Source of the DNA: Dokdonella sp.
Lineage (GTDB): Bacteria; Pseudomonadota; Gammaproteobacteria; Xanthomonadales; Rhodanobacteraceae
Direction of reading: 5' to 3'
Assembly (NCBI GenBank): GCA_016712865.1
Contig: JADJQH010000008.1
Span: forward strand, 992,001 to 1,056,000
Length of the DNA: 64,000 nt
Numbering within the stretch: position 1 is the first letter of the stretch; each line of letters opens with the position of its first letter. The position numbers were made by a program, and so were the translations under genes. Under the pieces are notes generated by a model. The model made no database searches, had not been told where the DNA came from, and saw nothing but the letters and a program-made list of their open reading frames with translations. Positions 54,966 through 63,887 of the stretch are shown here, one piece after another.

Positions 54966-55047
54966 GTTCAGCATCGCTCCTGATTCGGGTTGGCCGAGGG
55001 CCATCGATGCACGACCTTGGCCAGGGTCGCCCAGCGGCATGAGGCGA

Positions 55048-55123
55048 TGGCGCTCCCTACGAGGTTCGAACTCGTGTTCCCGCCTTGAGAGGGCGGTGTC
55101 CTGGACCACTAGACGAAGGGAGC
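55048..55123 (-). tRNA. tRNA-Glu (anticodon CTC)
   Basis: A complete cloverleaf on the minus strand. The acceptor is GCTCCCT/AGGGAGC with discriminator G and encoded CCA. The anticodon stem CCGCC/GGCGG holds loop CTCTCAA (anticodon CTC, reads GAG). The T-arm is ACGAG-TTCGAAC-CTCGT. Length is 76 bases including CCA. Confidence 0.95.
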
Positions 55124-55153
55124 GGTGGCTGGGACAAATCGCACCGGGCGCGT

Positions 55154-55182
55154 AGTATAACGAAATCATAACTGCTCACCAA
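55154..55182 (-). promoter_or_regulatory. tRNA-Glu promoter
   Basis: On the minus strand, TTGGTG (55177-55182) and TATACT (55154-55159) are separated by 17 bases, placing transcription start about 24 bases before the tRNA. The -35 box ends three bases from the presumed pcnB GTG start on the other strand. Confidence 0.8.
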
Positions 55183-55185
55183 TCG

Positions 55186-56613
55186 GTGAACGATGCTACT
55201 TTCAAGTGTGATCACGGAATGAACCTGCCTGAGGCGTCCAGCCACTCGGTACTAGCGAACGCCAAAAGTCTGGTACCGCGCATCATTCCCCGTGCCGAGC
55301 ACGGGATTTCCCGCAAGAACATTTCCAACGGTGCGTTGCGCGTCCTTTATCGCCTCCACGAAGCCGGATTCCAGGCGTTTCTGGTCGGCGGCGCGGTACG
55401 CGATTTGCTGCTCGGTGGGCGCCCCAAGGATTTCGACGTGGCCACCAACGCCACGCCGGAACAGACCCGCGCCTTGTTCCGCAACTGCCGCTTGATCGGA
55501 CGTCGATTCCGCCTCGCGCATGTCGTGTTCGGAAGGGAAATTGTCGAGGTCGCCACGTTCCGTGGAATAGGCGAGGAAGGCGATGGTGATCGCCATGTGG
55601 TCGATGGACGCATCCTGCGCGACAACGTCTACGGCGGCATCGAGGAAGATGCGATCCGTCGGGATTTCACCATCAATGCCCTGTACTACGATATCGCCGA
55701 CTTCAGCGTGCGCGATTACGTCGGTGGCATCGTGGATCTCCAGCAACGCTCACTGAGGCTGATCGGTGATCCCGAGCAGCGCTACCGGGAAGATCCGGTG
55801 CGCATGCTGCGGGCGGCGCGGCTTTCCGCCAAGCTCGATTTTGCGATCTCCGAAGAGGCCGAAGCGCCGATCCGGGCCTTGGCTCCGCTGCTTGCGGACG
55901 TTGCCCCGGCACGACTGTTCGATGAATCGCTCAAACTGTTCCTGTCCGGCCACGGCCTGGAGAGCCTGCGTCGCCTGCACAGCCTGGATTTGCTCGGCCA
56001 GATCTGTCCAGCAACGGCGCGTGCCCTGGAAGGCCCGAATCGCGAGCGCTTTGGTCGTCTTTTGGGCCACAGCTTCCTGAGTACCGATGAGCGGGTACAG
56101 AATGATCGACCGGTCACGCCGGCTTTCCTGTTCTCGGCGCTGCTCTGGGAGCCGGTTCGCAGCGAGGCGGAACGCTTGCTTGGTGAAGGCTACGAGCATG
56201 CAAATGCATGGTCCGTCGCGGTGGAGCGCATTCTTCATCAGCAGGCCACGCGGATCGCCATTCCCAAGCGATTTGCCATGGCCATGGAAGAAATCTGGTT
56301 GTTGCAACCCCGCTTCGAGTTGCGCCAACGAAAGCGGGTGATGCGCCTGCTGGCCCATCCGAGGTTCCGGGCCGCCTACGATTTTCTCGTCCTGCGTTCG
56401 CATGAAGAGCCTGAGCTTTGTGAACAGGTTCAATGGTGGACGGAGGCGCAAGGCATGAGTGCCCACGACCTCTCGGAATCGCTCGCGGTGCCGAGTCCCG
56501 CGCGCAGCGAAGATGCGCCGGCAGGCAAGCGCAAGCGTCCGCGGCGTCGCAAGCGCAAGGCGGGATCCGCAGCCGGCGGAGCTGAAACAGCGACGCAGAT
56601 TCCCGGCGAGTGA
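55186..56613 (+). CDS. pcnB: poly(A) polymerase I PcnB
   Basis: This enzyme adds poly(A) tails to RNA 3' ends, marking them for decay. It is a class II nucleotidyltransferase of 475 residues. It has IIPRAEHGISRKNISNGALRV, VGGAVRDLLLGGRPKDFDVAT (catalytic Asp pair), FRNCRLIGRRFRLAHVVFG and EDAIRRDFTINALYYD, as in PcnB rather than CCA transferase. The C-terminus is strongly basic (KRKRPRRRKRKAG), for RNA binding. The GTG at 55186 gives an N-terminal length like E. coli. The ATG at 55219 is an alternative. It overlaps folK by four bases. Confidence 0.92.
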   Translation: MNDATFKCDHGMNLPEASSHSVLANAKSLVPRIIPRAEHGISRKNISNGALRVLYRLHEAGFQAFLVGGAVRDLLLGGRPKDFDVATNATPEQTRALFRNCRLIGRRFRLAHVVFGREIVEVATFRGIGEEGDGDRHVVDGRILRDNVYGGIEEDAIRRDFTINALYYDIADFSVRDYVGGIVDLQQRSLRLIGDPEQRYREDPVRMLRAARLSAKLDFAISEEAEAPIRALAPLLADVAPARLFDESLKLFLSGHGLESLRRLHSLDLLGQICPATARALEGPNRERFGRLLGHSFLSTDERVQNDRPVTPAFLFSALLWEPVRSEAERLLGEGYEHANAWSVAVERILHQQATRIAIPKRFAMAMEEIWLLQPRFELRQRKRVMRLLAHPRFRAAYDFLVLRSHEEPELCEQVQWWTEAQGMSAHDLSESLAVPSPARSEDAPAGKRKRPRRRKRKAGSAAGGAETATQIPGE

Positions 56614-57110
56614 CGAACACCATTGCCTACATCGGGATTGGCAGCAACCTCGACCATCCCCGGGCCCAGGTAGTCTCGGCAGTGCGGGCGCTCGGGGAGA
56701 TTCCCGGGGTTCGGGTATCGGGCCGGTCTTCGCTGTACCTGTGCAAACCATGGGGGCGCGCAGACCAGCCGGATTTCGTCAACGCAGCCGTTCGCCTGGA
56801 TACCAGTCTCTGCGCACGGCAATTGCTCGATGAATTGCTGGCCATCGAGCGTGAGGCAGGCAGAATCCGCGATGCGCAGCGCTGGGGGCCTCGTGTACTG
56901 GATCTTGACCTGCTCGCGCACGGTGATGAAACGCTTGATGAAGTTGGCCTTCAGGTTCCGCACCCGCGCCTGCGGGAGCGGGCGTTCGTCTTGCTTCCGC
57001 TGCTGGAGATTGATCCGAACCTGGCGCTGCCGGGAGTCGGACGGCTTGCCGATCGCCTTGGATTTGTCGATTGTTCGGGATGCGAACGTATTGCTGTCGA
57101 GTTCGATTGA
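56610..57110 (+). CDS. folK: HPPK pyrophosphokinase FolK
   Basis: This enzyme transfers pyrophosphate from ATP to 6-hydroxymethyl-dihydropterin in folate synthesis, 166 residues. Signatures are AYIGIGSNLDHPRAQV, the pterin-binding PWGRADQPDFVNAAV and the metal/ATP block GRIRDAQRWGPRVLDLDLLAHG, followed by VPHPRLRERAFVLLPL. The GTG start overlaps the pcnB stop (GTGA), so translation is coupled, as in the E. coli pcnB-folK pair. Confidence 0.93.
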   Translation: MTNTIAYIGIGSNLDHPRAQVVSAVRALGEIPGVRVSGRSSLYLCKPWGRADQPDFVNAAVRLDTSLCARQLLDELLAIEREAGRIRDAQRWGPRVLDLDLLAHGDETLDEVGLQVPHPRLRERAFVLLPLLEIDPNLALPGVGRLADRLGFVDCSGCERIAVEFD

Positions 57111-57183
57111 GCATCCGGATTGGCAAAGCCGGCGCGAGCCAACATACTGTTTGGCCCCTTGAATCTCCCCGCCCGCACGAGTC

Positions 57184-58005
57184 ATGTACACGGATCCAAT
57201 TGACAAGCCTCGACCGTTGGTAACCGTTCCAGCGCTTCGCTCGCGCAAGCACAACGGTGAAAAAATCACCGCATTGACCTGCTATGACGCAAGTTTTGCC
57301 GCGGCCCTGGAACGTGCCGAACTGGATATCGCCCTGGTTGGCGATTCGCTGGGCATGGTGGTGCAGGGCCAGGACAGCACATTGCCTGTCACCCTCGAGC
57401 AGATGGTCTACCACTGCAAGGCGGTTGCGCGGGGGCTGCGTACTCCCTTGCTGATCGCGGACATGCCATTCATGAGCTATCGCGACGTGCCCGTGGCGAT
57501 GGACAGCGCGACCCGACTTCTGGCCGAAGGCGGCGCGGCAATGGTGAAAGTCGAGGGGGCCGGCTGGGTTGTTGATGTGATCAAGGCCCTCGCAGAGCGC
57601 GACGTGCCCGTGTGCGCGCATCTGGGATTGACGCCGCAATCGGTGCACAAGCTGGGCGGTTACCGGGTGCAGGGCAAGCTTGAGGCCCAGGCGCAGCAAC
57701 TGCTGGAGGACGCGCATGCGGTCAGCAACGCCGGAGCGGATCTGCTGGTGCTCGAATGCGTACCCGCCGAACTGGCCACCCGGATCACGCGTGAGGTGCC
57801 CATCCCAACCATCGGCATCGGTGCCGGCGCGGGGTGCGATGGGCAGATCCTCGTTGTTTATGACCTGCTCGGCCTGACTCCGGGCAAGCGGCCACGTTTC
57901 AGCCGGAATTTCCTGCAAGGCCATGATTCGATCGAAGCGGCCCTGGCTGCCTACGTTGAAGCGGTGCGCGCTGGCAGCTTCCCTGGCCCGGAACACAGCT
58001 ACTGA
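57184..58005 (+). CDS. panB: ketopantoate hydroxymethyltransferase PanB
   Basis: This enzyme makes ketopantoate from ketoisovalerate and methylene-THF, the first step of pantothenate synthesis. It is a TIM barrel of 273 residues with KITALTCYDASFAAALE, LVGDSLGMVVQGQDSTLPVTL, ADMPFMSYRD and VKVEGAGW, and ends with the family-type GPEHSY. The start is the ATG at 57184. panC begins 7 bases after its stop. Folate synthesis just upstream provides the cofactor context. Confidence 0.95.
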   Translation: MYTDPIDKPRPLVTVPALRSRKHNGEKITALTCYDASFAAALERAELDIALVGDSLGMVVQGQDSTLPVTLEQMVYHCKAVARGLRTPLLIADMPFMSYRDVPVAMDSATRLLAEGGAAMVKVEGAGWVVDVIKALAERDVPVCAHLGLTPQSVHKLGGYRVQGKLEAQAQQLLEDAHAVSNAGADLLVLECVPAELATRITREVPIPTIGIGAGAGCDGQILVVYDLLGLTPGKRPRFSRNFLQGHDSIEAALAAYVEAVRAGSFPGPEHSY

Positions 58006-58012
58006 GGTCGTG

Positions 58013-58870
58013 ATGCATATCTTTCGTGAGGCAAGCGCCTTGCGCGCGTGGGTGCGCGGGCAGAAGCAGCAGGGACATCGCGTCGGATTCGTGCCCACCA
58101 TGGGCAATCTGCATGCCGGGCATTTTTCCCTGATCGAGATCGCGCGCCGGCACTGCGACCGGATCGTTGCCAGTGTTTTTGTCAACCCGACCCAGTTCGG
58201 GGAGGGCGAGGATTTCGGGCGCTATCCGCGCACGCCGGATGCCGATGCCAAGGGGTTGCGCGATCATGGATGCGATGCGCTCTTTCTTCCGGAGGCCGGT
58301 GAGATCTATCCATTTGGCGCAGCGCAGGGCGTTTGCGTCCATGTGCCCGGTTTGAGTGATGCGCTGGAAGGTGCAGCCAGACCCGGACACTTTGATGGTG
58401 TCGCCAGCGTGGTCTGCCGATTGTTCAACCTGGTGCAACCGGACCTCGCCGTGTTCGGCAGCAAGGACTACCAGCAGTTGCTCGTGGTTCGGCGCATGGC
58501 GAGCGATCTTGGATTCCCGCTTGAAATCCTTGGTGCGCCGATCGTGCGCGAGGCGAATGGCTTGGCCATGAGTTCGCGCAACCAGTATCTCGATGCCGCC
58601 CAGCGCGAGCAGGCGGCGATCATCCACGCGACCTTGCGCTGGATGTGCGAGCGCGTGAGGGCAAGCGACATGCCATTGGCCGAGATTGAACGAAAAGCAT
58701 CTACTCGGTTGAGCGAGGCCGGGTTCTTGCTCGACTATGCGGTACTGCGCAATGCCGATGACCTTTCCGAGCCCAACGAGCACGTGCGCAGCGGTCTGGT
58801 GGCGCTGCTGGCTGCCCGGCTGGGCCCGGTCCGGCTGATCGACAACATGGCCTGCGACCCTGCCGTGTGA
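58013..58870 (+). CDS. panC: pantothenate synthetase PanC
   Basis: This enzyme joins pantoate and beta-alanine using ATP, 285 residues. It is a nucleotidyltransferase-fold enzyme with VGFVPTMGNLHAGHFSLI (HIGH-like motif), VFVNPTQFGEGEDF, FDGVASVVCRLFNLVQPD, FGSKDYQQLLVVRRM and NGLAMSSRNQYL (KMSKS-like). The ATG at 58013 follows GAGG next to the panB stop. panD, which makes the beta-alanine, is not in this window. Confidence 0.95.
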   Translation: MHIFREASALRAWVRGQKQQGHRVGFVPTMGNLHAGHFSLIEIARRHCDRIVASVFVNPTQFGEGEDFGRYPRTPDADAKGLRDHGCDALFLPEAGEIYPFGAAQGVCVHVPGLSDALEGAARPGHFDGVASVVCRLFNLVQPDLAVFGSKDYQQLLVVRRMASDLGFPLEILGAPIVREANGLAMSSRNQYLDAAQREQAAIIHATLRWMCERVRASDMPLAEIERKASTRLSEAGFLLDYAVLRNADDLSEPNEHVRSGLVALLAARLGPVRLIDNMACDPAV

Positions 58871-58898
58871 CGTGTTCACACCTTGCGCTGTGACGCGT

Positions 58899-58928
58899 AT
58901 GGCATTTCGCAACAGCCTGTGGTATGGT
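58899..58928 (+). promoter_or_regulatory. possible promoter of small RNA
   Basis: ATGGCA (58899-58904, 4 of 6 match to the -35 consensus) and TATGGT (58923-58928) are separated by 18 bases, just ahead of the structured region ending in a terminator. Confidence 0.35.
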
Positions 58929-58934
58929 TACAAC

Positions 58935-59049
58935 CGTCCTCGGGGTTTTCGCAACGAATGGCGTCAAAACCCCTTGGCCACCAGGGCGCATTGCAGGTAA
59001 TCGTCACTTAATTGAACCCTCGCGCGACATCGCTGCGAGGGTTTTTTTT
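58935..59049 (+). ncRNA. candidate small RNA between panC and queG
   Basis: About 115 bases with two structures: a hairpin of GGGGTTTT (58942-58949) and AAAACCCC (58966-58973), and a strong terminator at the end. A promoter-like pair lies immediately upstream and no reading frame crosses it convincingly. It could instead be a structured panC 3' untranslated region. No known RNA family was recognised. Confidence 0.35.
59015..59049 (+). terminator. rho-independent terminator
   Basis: AACCCTCGC (59015-59023) pairs with GCGAGGGTT (59035-59043), followed directly by a run of T to 59049. It ends the panB-panC transcript or the candidate small RNA. Confidence 0.9.
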
Positions 59050-59253
59050 GCCCGCAGGAAAGCCGCGAAATGAAGGCGGATCGTTAAAATAGTGTTTTTA
59101 ATCAGGGTCCTGGCCACAGGGATTCCAAGCGTCAGCAAGGAGCGGCGAGCCCATGCGGCGGCCTTTGCGACGAAGTCGGGTGCCCGATGCGCCAAGTAGC
59201 AGGGGCCGTTGCGTTTATGCAACAAACGGGGTCTGGGCGCTTGGCCGATGCAT

Positions 59254-60339
59254 TCAGTGACTTGCTTGGCCAGCGTGGTCCCGTTTGGACTCCTGCTCTG
59301 CCAACGCCCACACCACATGTTCGCGCACCATGGCAGAGGGGTCATGCAGTCGGCTGCGCAGCGCATCGACCGTTTCCGGCCGATAGGGGGCGTTTCCGAG
59401 GGCCACGGCGACATTGCGCAGCCAGCCTTCGTATCCCGCGCGGCGAATGGGTGAACCTTCGGTTCGTTTCTGGAACTCCGCTTCCGTCCAGGCAAACAGT
59501 TCGATCAGGCCACGGCCATCGAGTCCGTTGCGCGGCATGAAATCCGACTCGCGCGTGGGCCGGGCAAACTTGTTCCAGGGACAGACCAGTTGGCAGTCGT
59601 CGCAGCCGAAGATGCGATTGCCCATGGGCCGACGCAATTCGACCGGAATGGACTCGCGCAACTCGATGGTCAGGTAGGAAATGCAGCGGCGGGCATCAAC
59701 CTGGTAGGGACCGATGATGGCCTGGGTCGGGCAGACGTCGATGCAGCGGCGACAGCTCCCACAGTGGTTGCTGGCCGGTGCATCCAGTGGAAGCTCCAGA
59801 TCGGTGTACAACTCCCCGAGCAGGAACCAGGAGCCGGCCTGTCGATTGATGAGGCAGGTGTGCTTGCCGATCCAGCCAAGGCCGGCATTGCGCGCAAGCG
59901 CGCGCTCCAGCACAGGCGCGGAATCGACAAAGGCCCGATAGCCGAAGGGACCGACTTCGCTGGCCAATCGTTCGGCCAGCTTCTGCAGGCGATTGCGCAT
60001 CAGCTTGTGATAATCGCGACCCAGCGCATAGCGCGCAACAAATCCCAGATCGGCATCAGCGAGCACATCCCAGCTGTCATGTGCCTGCTCGGGCTGGTAG
60101 TCCATGCGCACCGAAATCACGCGAACGGTACCGGCCACCAGTTCGGCAGGGCGCGAGCGCTTGCTGCCATGGCGTTGCATGTACTCCATGGAGCCGTGGC
60201 GTCCCGCTTCCAGCCAATTGAGCAGGTGGGCCTCGTCTTCCGAGAGCTCGATGCCGGCGACACCAAGCTGCTGGAAGCCCAATTCGGCAGCCCAGATGCC
60301 AAGTTTTTCCTTGAGGATTGTCGGATCGATTCCGGGCAT
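59254..60339 (-). CDS. queG: epoxyqueuosine reductase QueG
   Basis: This enzyme reduces epoxyqueuosine to queuosine in tRNA. It is a cobalamin- and Fe/S-dependent cytoplasmic enzyme of 361 residues. It shows GRDYHKLMRNRLQKLAE, DSAPVLERALARNAGLGWIGKHT (active-site Asp and cobalamin region) and two 4Fe-4S blocks, CGSCRRCIDVCPTQA and CDDCQLVCPWN. A HEAT-like tail follows (about 290-361). The ATG at 60339 is preferred. An upstream in-frame start adds 21 residues without family match. It is divergent from nnr, as in E. coli. Confidence 0.93.
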   Translation of the reverse strand: MPGIDPTILKEKLGIWAAELGFQQLGVAGIELSEDEAHLLNWLEAGRHGSMEYMQRHGSKRSRPAELVAGTVRVISVRMDYQPEQAHDSWDVLADADLGFVARYALGRDYHKLMRNRLQKLAERLASEVGPFGYRAFVDSAPVLERALARNAGLGWIGKHTCLINRQAGSWFLLGELYTDLELPLDAPASNHCGSCRRCIDVCPTQAIIGPYQVDARRCISYLTIELRESIPVELRRPMGNRIFGCDDCQLVCPWNKFARPTRESDFMPRNGLDGRGLIELFAWTEAEFQKRTEGSPIRRAGYEGWLRNVAVALGNAPYRPETVDALRSRLHDPSAMVREHVVWALAEQESKRDHAGQASH

Positions 60340-60422
60340 GGAACCTGGGTCGTGTGCAACGGATCGGGCTGGCAGCATACGGGCATCCCGGGTAACGGCC
60401 AATCGCTCCGTATAATCACCGC

Positions 60423-61925
60423 ATGCTGATCCAGAACTTCCGACAATCCTTGTTTCGGGTTGACCAGGTCCGTGAAATCGATGCCCACGCCATCCGGGCA
60501 GGAAAGATTGCCGGAATCGAACTCATGCGGCGGGCGGCGTTTGCGGGATTCGCCTGCCTGCGCAAGCGTTGGCCCCAGGCACGACGACTCACCATCGTGG
60601 CCGGACCCGGCAACAACGGGGGCGATGCGTTCCTGATGGCGGTCCTGGCCAAAGCCGAGGGCCTTGCTGTCGAGCTCGTGGCCAGTTCGGAGCAGTCGCG
60701 CGGCGATGCCGAAACTGCGCGGGGAAGTTGGCGCGATGCCGGTGGAAGCATTCGACTCGCCCAGGTCGATGCCGTGCTGCCGTCTGCAGATGTCATCGTG
60801 GATGGTCTGTTCGGAACCGGCATCAGCCGGGCGCCGGCGGGCATCGATGCGTTGCTCATCGAGCGCATGCAGCAAGCCACTGGCAGGCGGCTGTCGCTGG
60901 ACGTTCCTTCCGGCCTTGATGCCGATACGGGATTTGCACCCGGTGTTGCGCTCAAGGCCGACGCAACCATCAGCTTTGTTGCCTGGAAACGCGGCCTGTT
61001 CACGGCCGATGGCATGGATTGCTGCGGCGAACTTGAGCTGGATACCCTTGCAATTCCGTATTCGTCCTATGCCGGCAGGGATGCCGATGCCAGGCTGCTT
61101 GGCATCGAGCTGTTCAATCAATTCCCGGTCCGCAAAAGAAATGTAAACAAGGGATGTTTTGGACATGTTCTGGTTGTCGGCGGTGAATCCGGCATGGCTG
61201 GCGCGCCTCGCCTGGCCGCCGAAGCATCCTTGCGGGCCGGTGCCGGCCTGGTCAGTGTTGCCACGCGTCTGGCGCATGTCGCGCCGATCAATGCATCGCG
61301 CCCCGAGATCATGGCGCATGGCGTGGACGATCCGCAGATGCTGGATGCACTCATCGAACGCGCGAGCGTGCTGGCCGTAGGGCCTGGACTTGGAGTGCGT
61401 GGCTGGGGCCATGCCTTGTGGGATCGGGCCGTGCATGGCGGCAAGCCCATGGTTCTGGATGCCGACGGGCTCAACCTGCTGGCAAGCCACGCATCGCCGG
61501 ACATGCAGATTTCAGTGATTACCCCGCATCCGGGCGAGGCCGCGCGACTCCTTGGTTGCGATGTGGCCGGGATCCAGAAAGATCGATTCGCATCGGTGCG
61601 GCGATTGGCAGAAAAGTTCGACTGCGTTGCCGTGCTCAAGGGGGCGGGGACTCTTGTCGCCGATCCGCGAGGGCAGGTGGCCTTGTGTCCATTCGGCAAC
61701 CCGGGCATGGCCAGCGCCGGCATGGGTGACCTGTTGACTGGCGTCATTGCCGGCTTGCTTGCGCAGGGGATGTCGCCCTGGGACAGTGCATGCCTCGGCG
61801 TGCTTGCGCATGCGGTTTCCGGTGATCGCGCAGCTCAGGGCAGGCCGCGAGGTTTGCTCGCCAGTGACCTGTTGTTGCCACTACGCGACTGTGTCAACGG
61901 CGCGGTCGCATGCGCCCACGAATGA
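60423..61925 (+). CDS. nnr: bifunctional NAD(P)HX epimerase / dehydratase Nnr
   Basis: This protein repairs hydrated NADH and NADPH, 500 residues. The N-terminal epimerase domain (about 1-210) has IVAGPGNNGGDAFLMAVLA, DVIVDGLFGTGISR and SLDVPSGLDADTG. The C-terminal ADP-dependent dehydratase of ribokinase-like fold (about 230-495) has GHVLVVGGESGMAGAPRLA, SVITPHPGEAARLLG and PFGNPGMASAGMGDLLTG. The ATG at 60423 is the only good start. Its stop overlaps tsaE by ATGA. Confidence 0.94.
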   Translation: MLIQNFRQSLFRVDQVREIDAHAIRAGKIAGIELMRRAAFAGFACLRKRWPQARRLTIVAGPGNNGGDAFLMAVLAKAEGLAVELVASSEQSRGDAETARGSWRDAGGSIRLAQVDAVLPSADVIVDGLFGTGISRAPAGIDALLIERMQQATGRRLSLDVPSGLDADTGFAPGVALKADATISFVAWKRGLFTADGMDCCGELELDTLAIPYSSYAGRDADARLLGIELFNQFPVRKRNVNKGCFGHVLVVGGESGMAGAPRLAAEASLRAGAGLVSVATRLAHVAPINASRPEIMAHGVDDPQMLDALIERASVLAVGPGLGVRGWGHALWDRAVHGGKPMVLDADGLNLLASHASPDMQISVITPHPGEAARLLGCDVAGIQKDRFASVRRLAEKFDCVAVLKGAGTLVADPRGQVALCPFGNPGMASAGMGDLLTGVIAGLLAQGMSPWDSACLGVLAHAVSGDRAAQGRPRGLLASDLLLPLRDCVNGAVACAHE

Positions 61926-62413
61926 ACTGGCCGGGCCTGGACGAAGCGGCGCTGATCGGCGTGGCGCAGGCGCTGGGTCGCGTGATGGGCGCCTCCGGCG
62001 TCGTCTATCTGGAGGGTGACCTGGGTGCCGGCAAGTCCACCTTCGTGCGCGCCCTGCTCGGTGCGCGAGGCGTCGGCGAGCGTATCAAGAGTCCGACCTA
62101 CAGCTTGATTGAAACCTACGCGGTGGCGGGCAATTCCGCGCACCATCTTGATCTGTACCGGATCGCCAATGCCGATGAACTGGAATGGCTGGGCTTGCCG
62201 GACCTGCTGGATGAATCGACCCTGTTGCTGGTTGAGTGGCCAGAGCGTGCAACCGGGGCGCTGCCGCTTCCGGACTTGCGGGTGCGCCTGCAACATGCGG
62301 GAAATCGCCGAGATCTGGAACTTGAAGCGCGTACGGCAACGGCCGGAAAGTGGTTGTCAGAACTTGCGCAAGCCGCTCCCGGAGCGATGGACGGGAGCTC
62401 GCAGTCACTTTAG
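61922..62413 (+). CDS. tsaE: tRNA threonylcarbamoyladenosine ATPase TsaE
   Basis: The ATPase subunit of the TsaBDE complex that makes t6A37 in tRNAs, 163 residues. The P-loop GDLGAGKST is at 32-40, then the switch-like ERIKSPTYSLIETY, HHLDLYRI and VEWPERA. The ATG at 61922 overlaps the nnr stop by four bases. An ATG four codons earlier is less likely. The tail beyond residue 140 is variable. Confidence 0.93.
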   Translation: MNWPGLDEAALIGVAQALGRVMGASGVVYLEGDLGAGKSTFVRALLGARGVGERIKSPTYSLIETYAVAGNSAHHLDLYRIANADELEWLGLPDLLDESTLLLVEWPERATGALPLPDLRVRLQHAGNRRDLELEARTATAGKWLSELAQAAPGAMDGSSQSL

Positions 62414-62510
62414 GTTTTGCTCGCATATATCGGATTTGAAACGAAAAAGACTTGAAATCCGGCGTGGTTTTGCGATTGAATGCGTGCGCATGACCGGAAT
62501 CCTTCCAGCG

Positions 62511-63815
62511 ATGACGCGAATTCTGCTTGGCGGCTGGCTGCTGCTCGGGCTTTCGTCGACCGTTCACGCTGCGGAGCTGAAGGCGCTTCGTGTCTGGGCC
62601 GGACCGGAATACACGCGCGCGGTGATCGATGTTTCAGGACCTGTTGAATACCGGGTATTCGAGCTGGAGAAGCCCGACCGCCTGGTGCTCGACGTGCAGG
62701 CCAGCACCTTCGCTGCCGGCTACGCTGCCGCCGAAGCCAATGGATTGCTCAAGGCCGTGCGCAGTGGCAAGCATGGCAATCGGGATCTGCGCGTGGTATT
62801 CGATCTCGCCGAAGGCGTCAGGCCAAAGAGCTTCCTGCTGCCGCCCGCCGAGAAGTTCGGCTATCGGCTGGTGCTGGATCTGTATCCGGAGAGCAGTGCG
62901 CAGCCCGTCAAGACCGTGGCAAAAGCATTGCCGGCCGAGTCCTCGCGCGACGTGATCATCTCGATAGACGCAGGTCATGGCGGCGACGATACGGGCGCCA
63001 TCGGCGCCACCGGAACCTACGAGAAGGTGATTACCCTCGCGGTTGCGCGTGAATTGAAGCGCATCGTCGACAACGAACCGGGCATGAGCGCCGTGCTCAC
63101 CCGCGACAGCGATTTTTTCATTCCGCTCAAGGATCGTTACCAGAAGGCACGCGACGCCAAGGCCGATCTGTTTGTGTCCGTGCATGCGGATGCATTCACC
63201 AAGAGCGAGGCAAAGGGAAGCTCGGTCTGGGTGTTGTCTCCGCGCGGCGCGACCAACGAAGCGGCGCGCTGGCTGGCCGACCGCGAGAACCGCGCGGACC
63301 TCGTTGGCGGGGTTTCCCTGGACACGCGCGATGACACGCTCGCTGCCGTCCTCTTGGATCTGTCCCAGGGCGCGACGATGGAAGCAAGCAACGCGGTCGC
63401 AGGCCAGGTGCATGCATCGATGCGCCGAGTGGGGCCAACCCACAAGGCACATGTGGAACGTGCCAATTTCATGGTGTTGCGTTCGCCGGACGTGCCGTCG
63501 ATCCTGGTGGAAACGGCGTTCATCTCGAATCCTGCCGAAGAGCGGCGTTTGAAGAATCCGGCGGAGCGCGCCAAGCTGGCCGAGGCGATCCTGGATGGCA
63601 TCCGCAACTATTTCCGAATGACTCCGCCCCCCGGCACCTGGTTTGCCCAGGAAGACAACCGAATTCGGGCGAGTCGGCATGTGGTCACCCGCGGCGAGTC
63701 GCTGAGCGGGATTGCAGCACAGCACGGCACGTCTGTTGCGGCCCTGCGCAGTGCCAACAAGCTCGTTCAGGACGTCGTGAAGGTTGGCGACGTGCTGGAG
63801 ATTCCGCAGGGCTGA
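62511..63815 (+). CDS. amiC: N-acetylmuramoyl-L-alanine amidase (AmiC/AmiB type) with LysM
   Basis: A periplasmic zinc amidase that splits septal peptidoglycan, 434 residues. The signal peptide is TRILLGGWLLLGLSSTVHA. An AMIN domain (about 22-120, LKALRVWAGPEYTRAVIDVSG) targets the septum. The amidase_3 domain (about 145-370) has IISIDAGHGGDDTGA, a zinc Glu in TYEKVITLAVA, VSVHADAFT and VETAFISN. A LysM domain ends the protein (about 386-432, VTRGESLSGIAAQHGTS). The start is either 62511 or 62490. Both keep the signal peptide. The order nnr-tsaE-ami-mutL is as in E. coli. Confidence 0.92.
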   Translation: MTRILLGGWLLLGLSSTVHAAELKALRVWAGPEYTRAVIDVSGPVEYRVFELEKPDRLVLDVQASTFAAGYAAAEANGLLKAVRSGKHGNRDLRVVFDLAEGVRPKSFLLPPAEKFGYRLVLDLYPESSAQPVKTVAKALPAESSRDVIISIDAGHGGDDTGAIGATGTYEKVITLAVARELKRIVDNEPGMSAVLTRDSDFFIPLKDRYQKARDAKADLFVSVHADAFTKSEAKGSSVWVLSPRGATNEAARWLADRENRADLVGGVSLDTRDDTLAAVLLDLSQGATMEASNAVAGQVHASMRRVGPTHKAHVERANFMVLRSPDVPSILVETAFISNPAEERRLKNPAERAKLAEAILDGIRNYFRMTPPPGTWFAQEDNRIRASRHVVTRGESLSGIAAQHGTSVAALRSANKLVQDVVKVGDVLEIPQG

Positions 63816-63887
63816 TCAACGTCGCGGTCGGATGGGGCACAAGGTGCGATCCGCTATGATGCGCAACCTGCTGCCTACCGCGTTCCG

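Larger units (their letters stand above)
58871..59253. other. gene-less 383-bp spacer panC-queG
   Basis: No protein gene is supported. The left part holds a candidate small RNA (58935-59049) with promoter-like boxes and a strong terminator. The right part (59050-59253) shows nothing that I can assign. Confidence 0.55.

Noticed and set aside
59004-59495. A minus-strand frame across the panC-queG spacer
   Set aside because: It overlaps queG in another frame and runs through a strong terminator. Composition is not protein-like.
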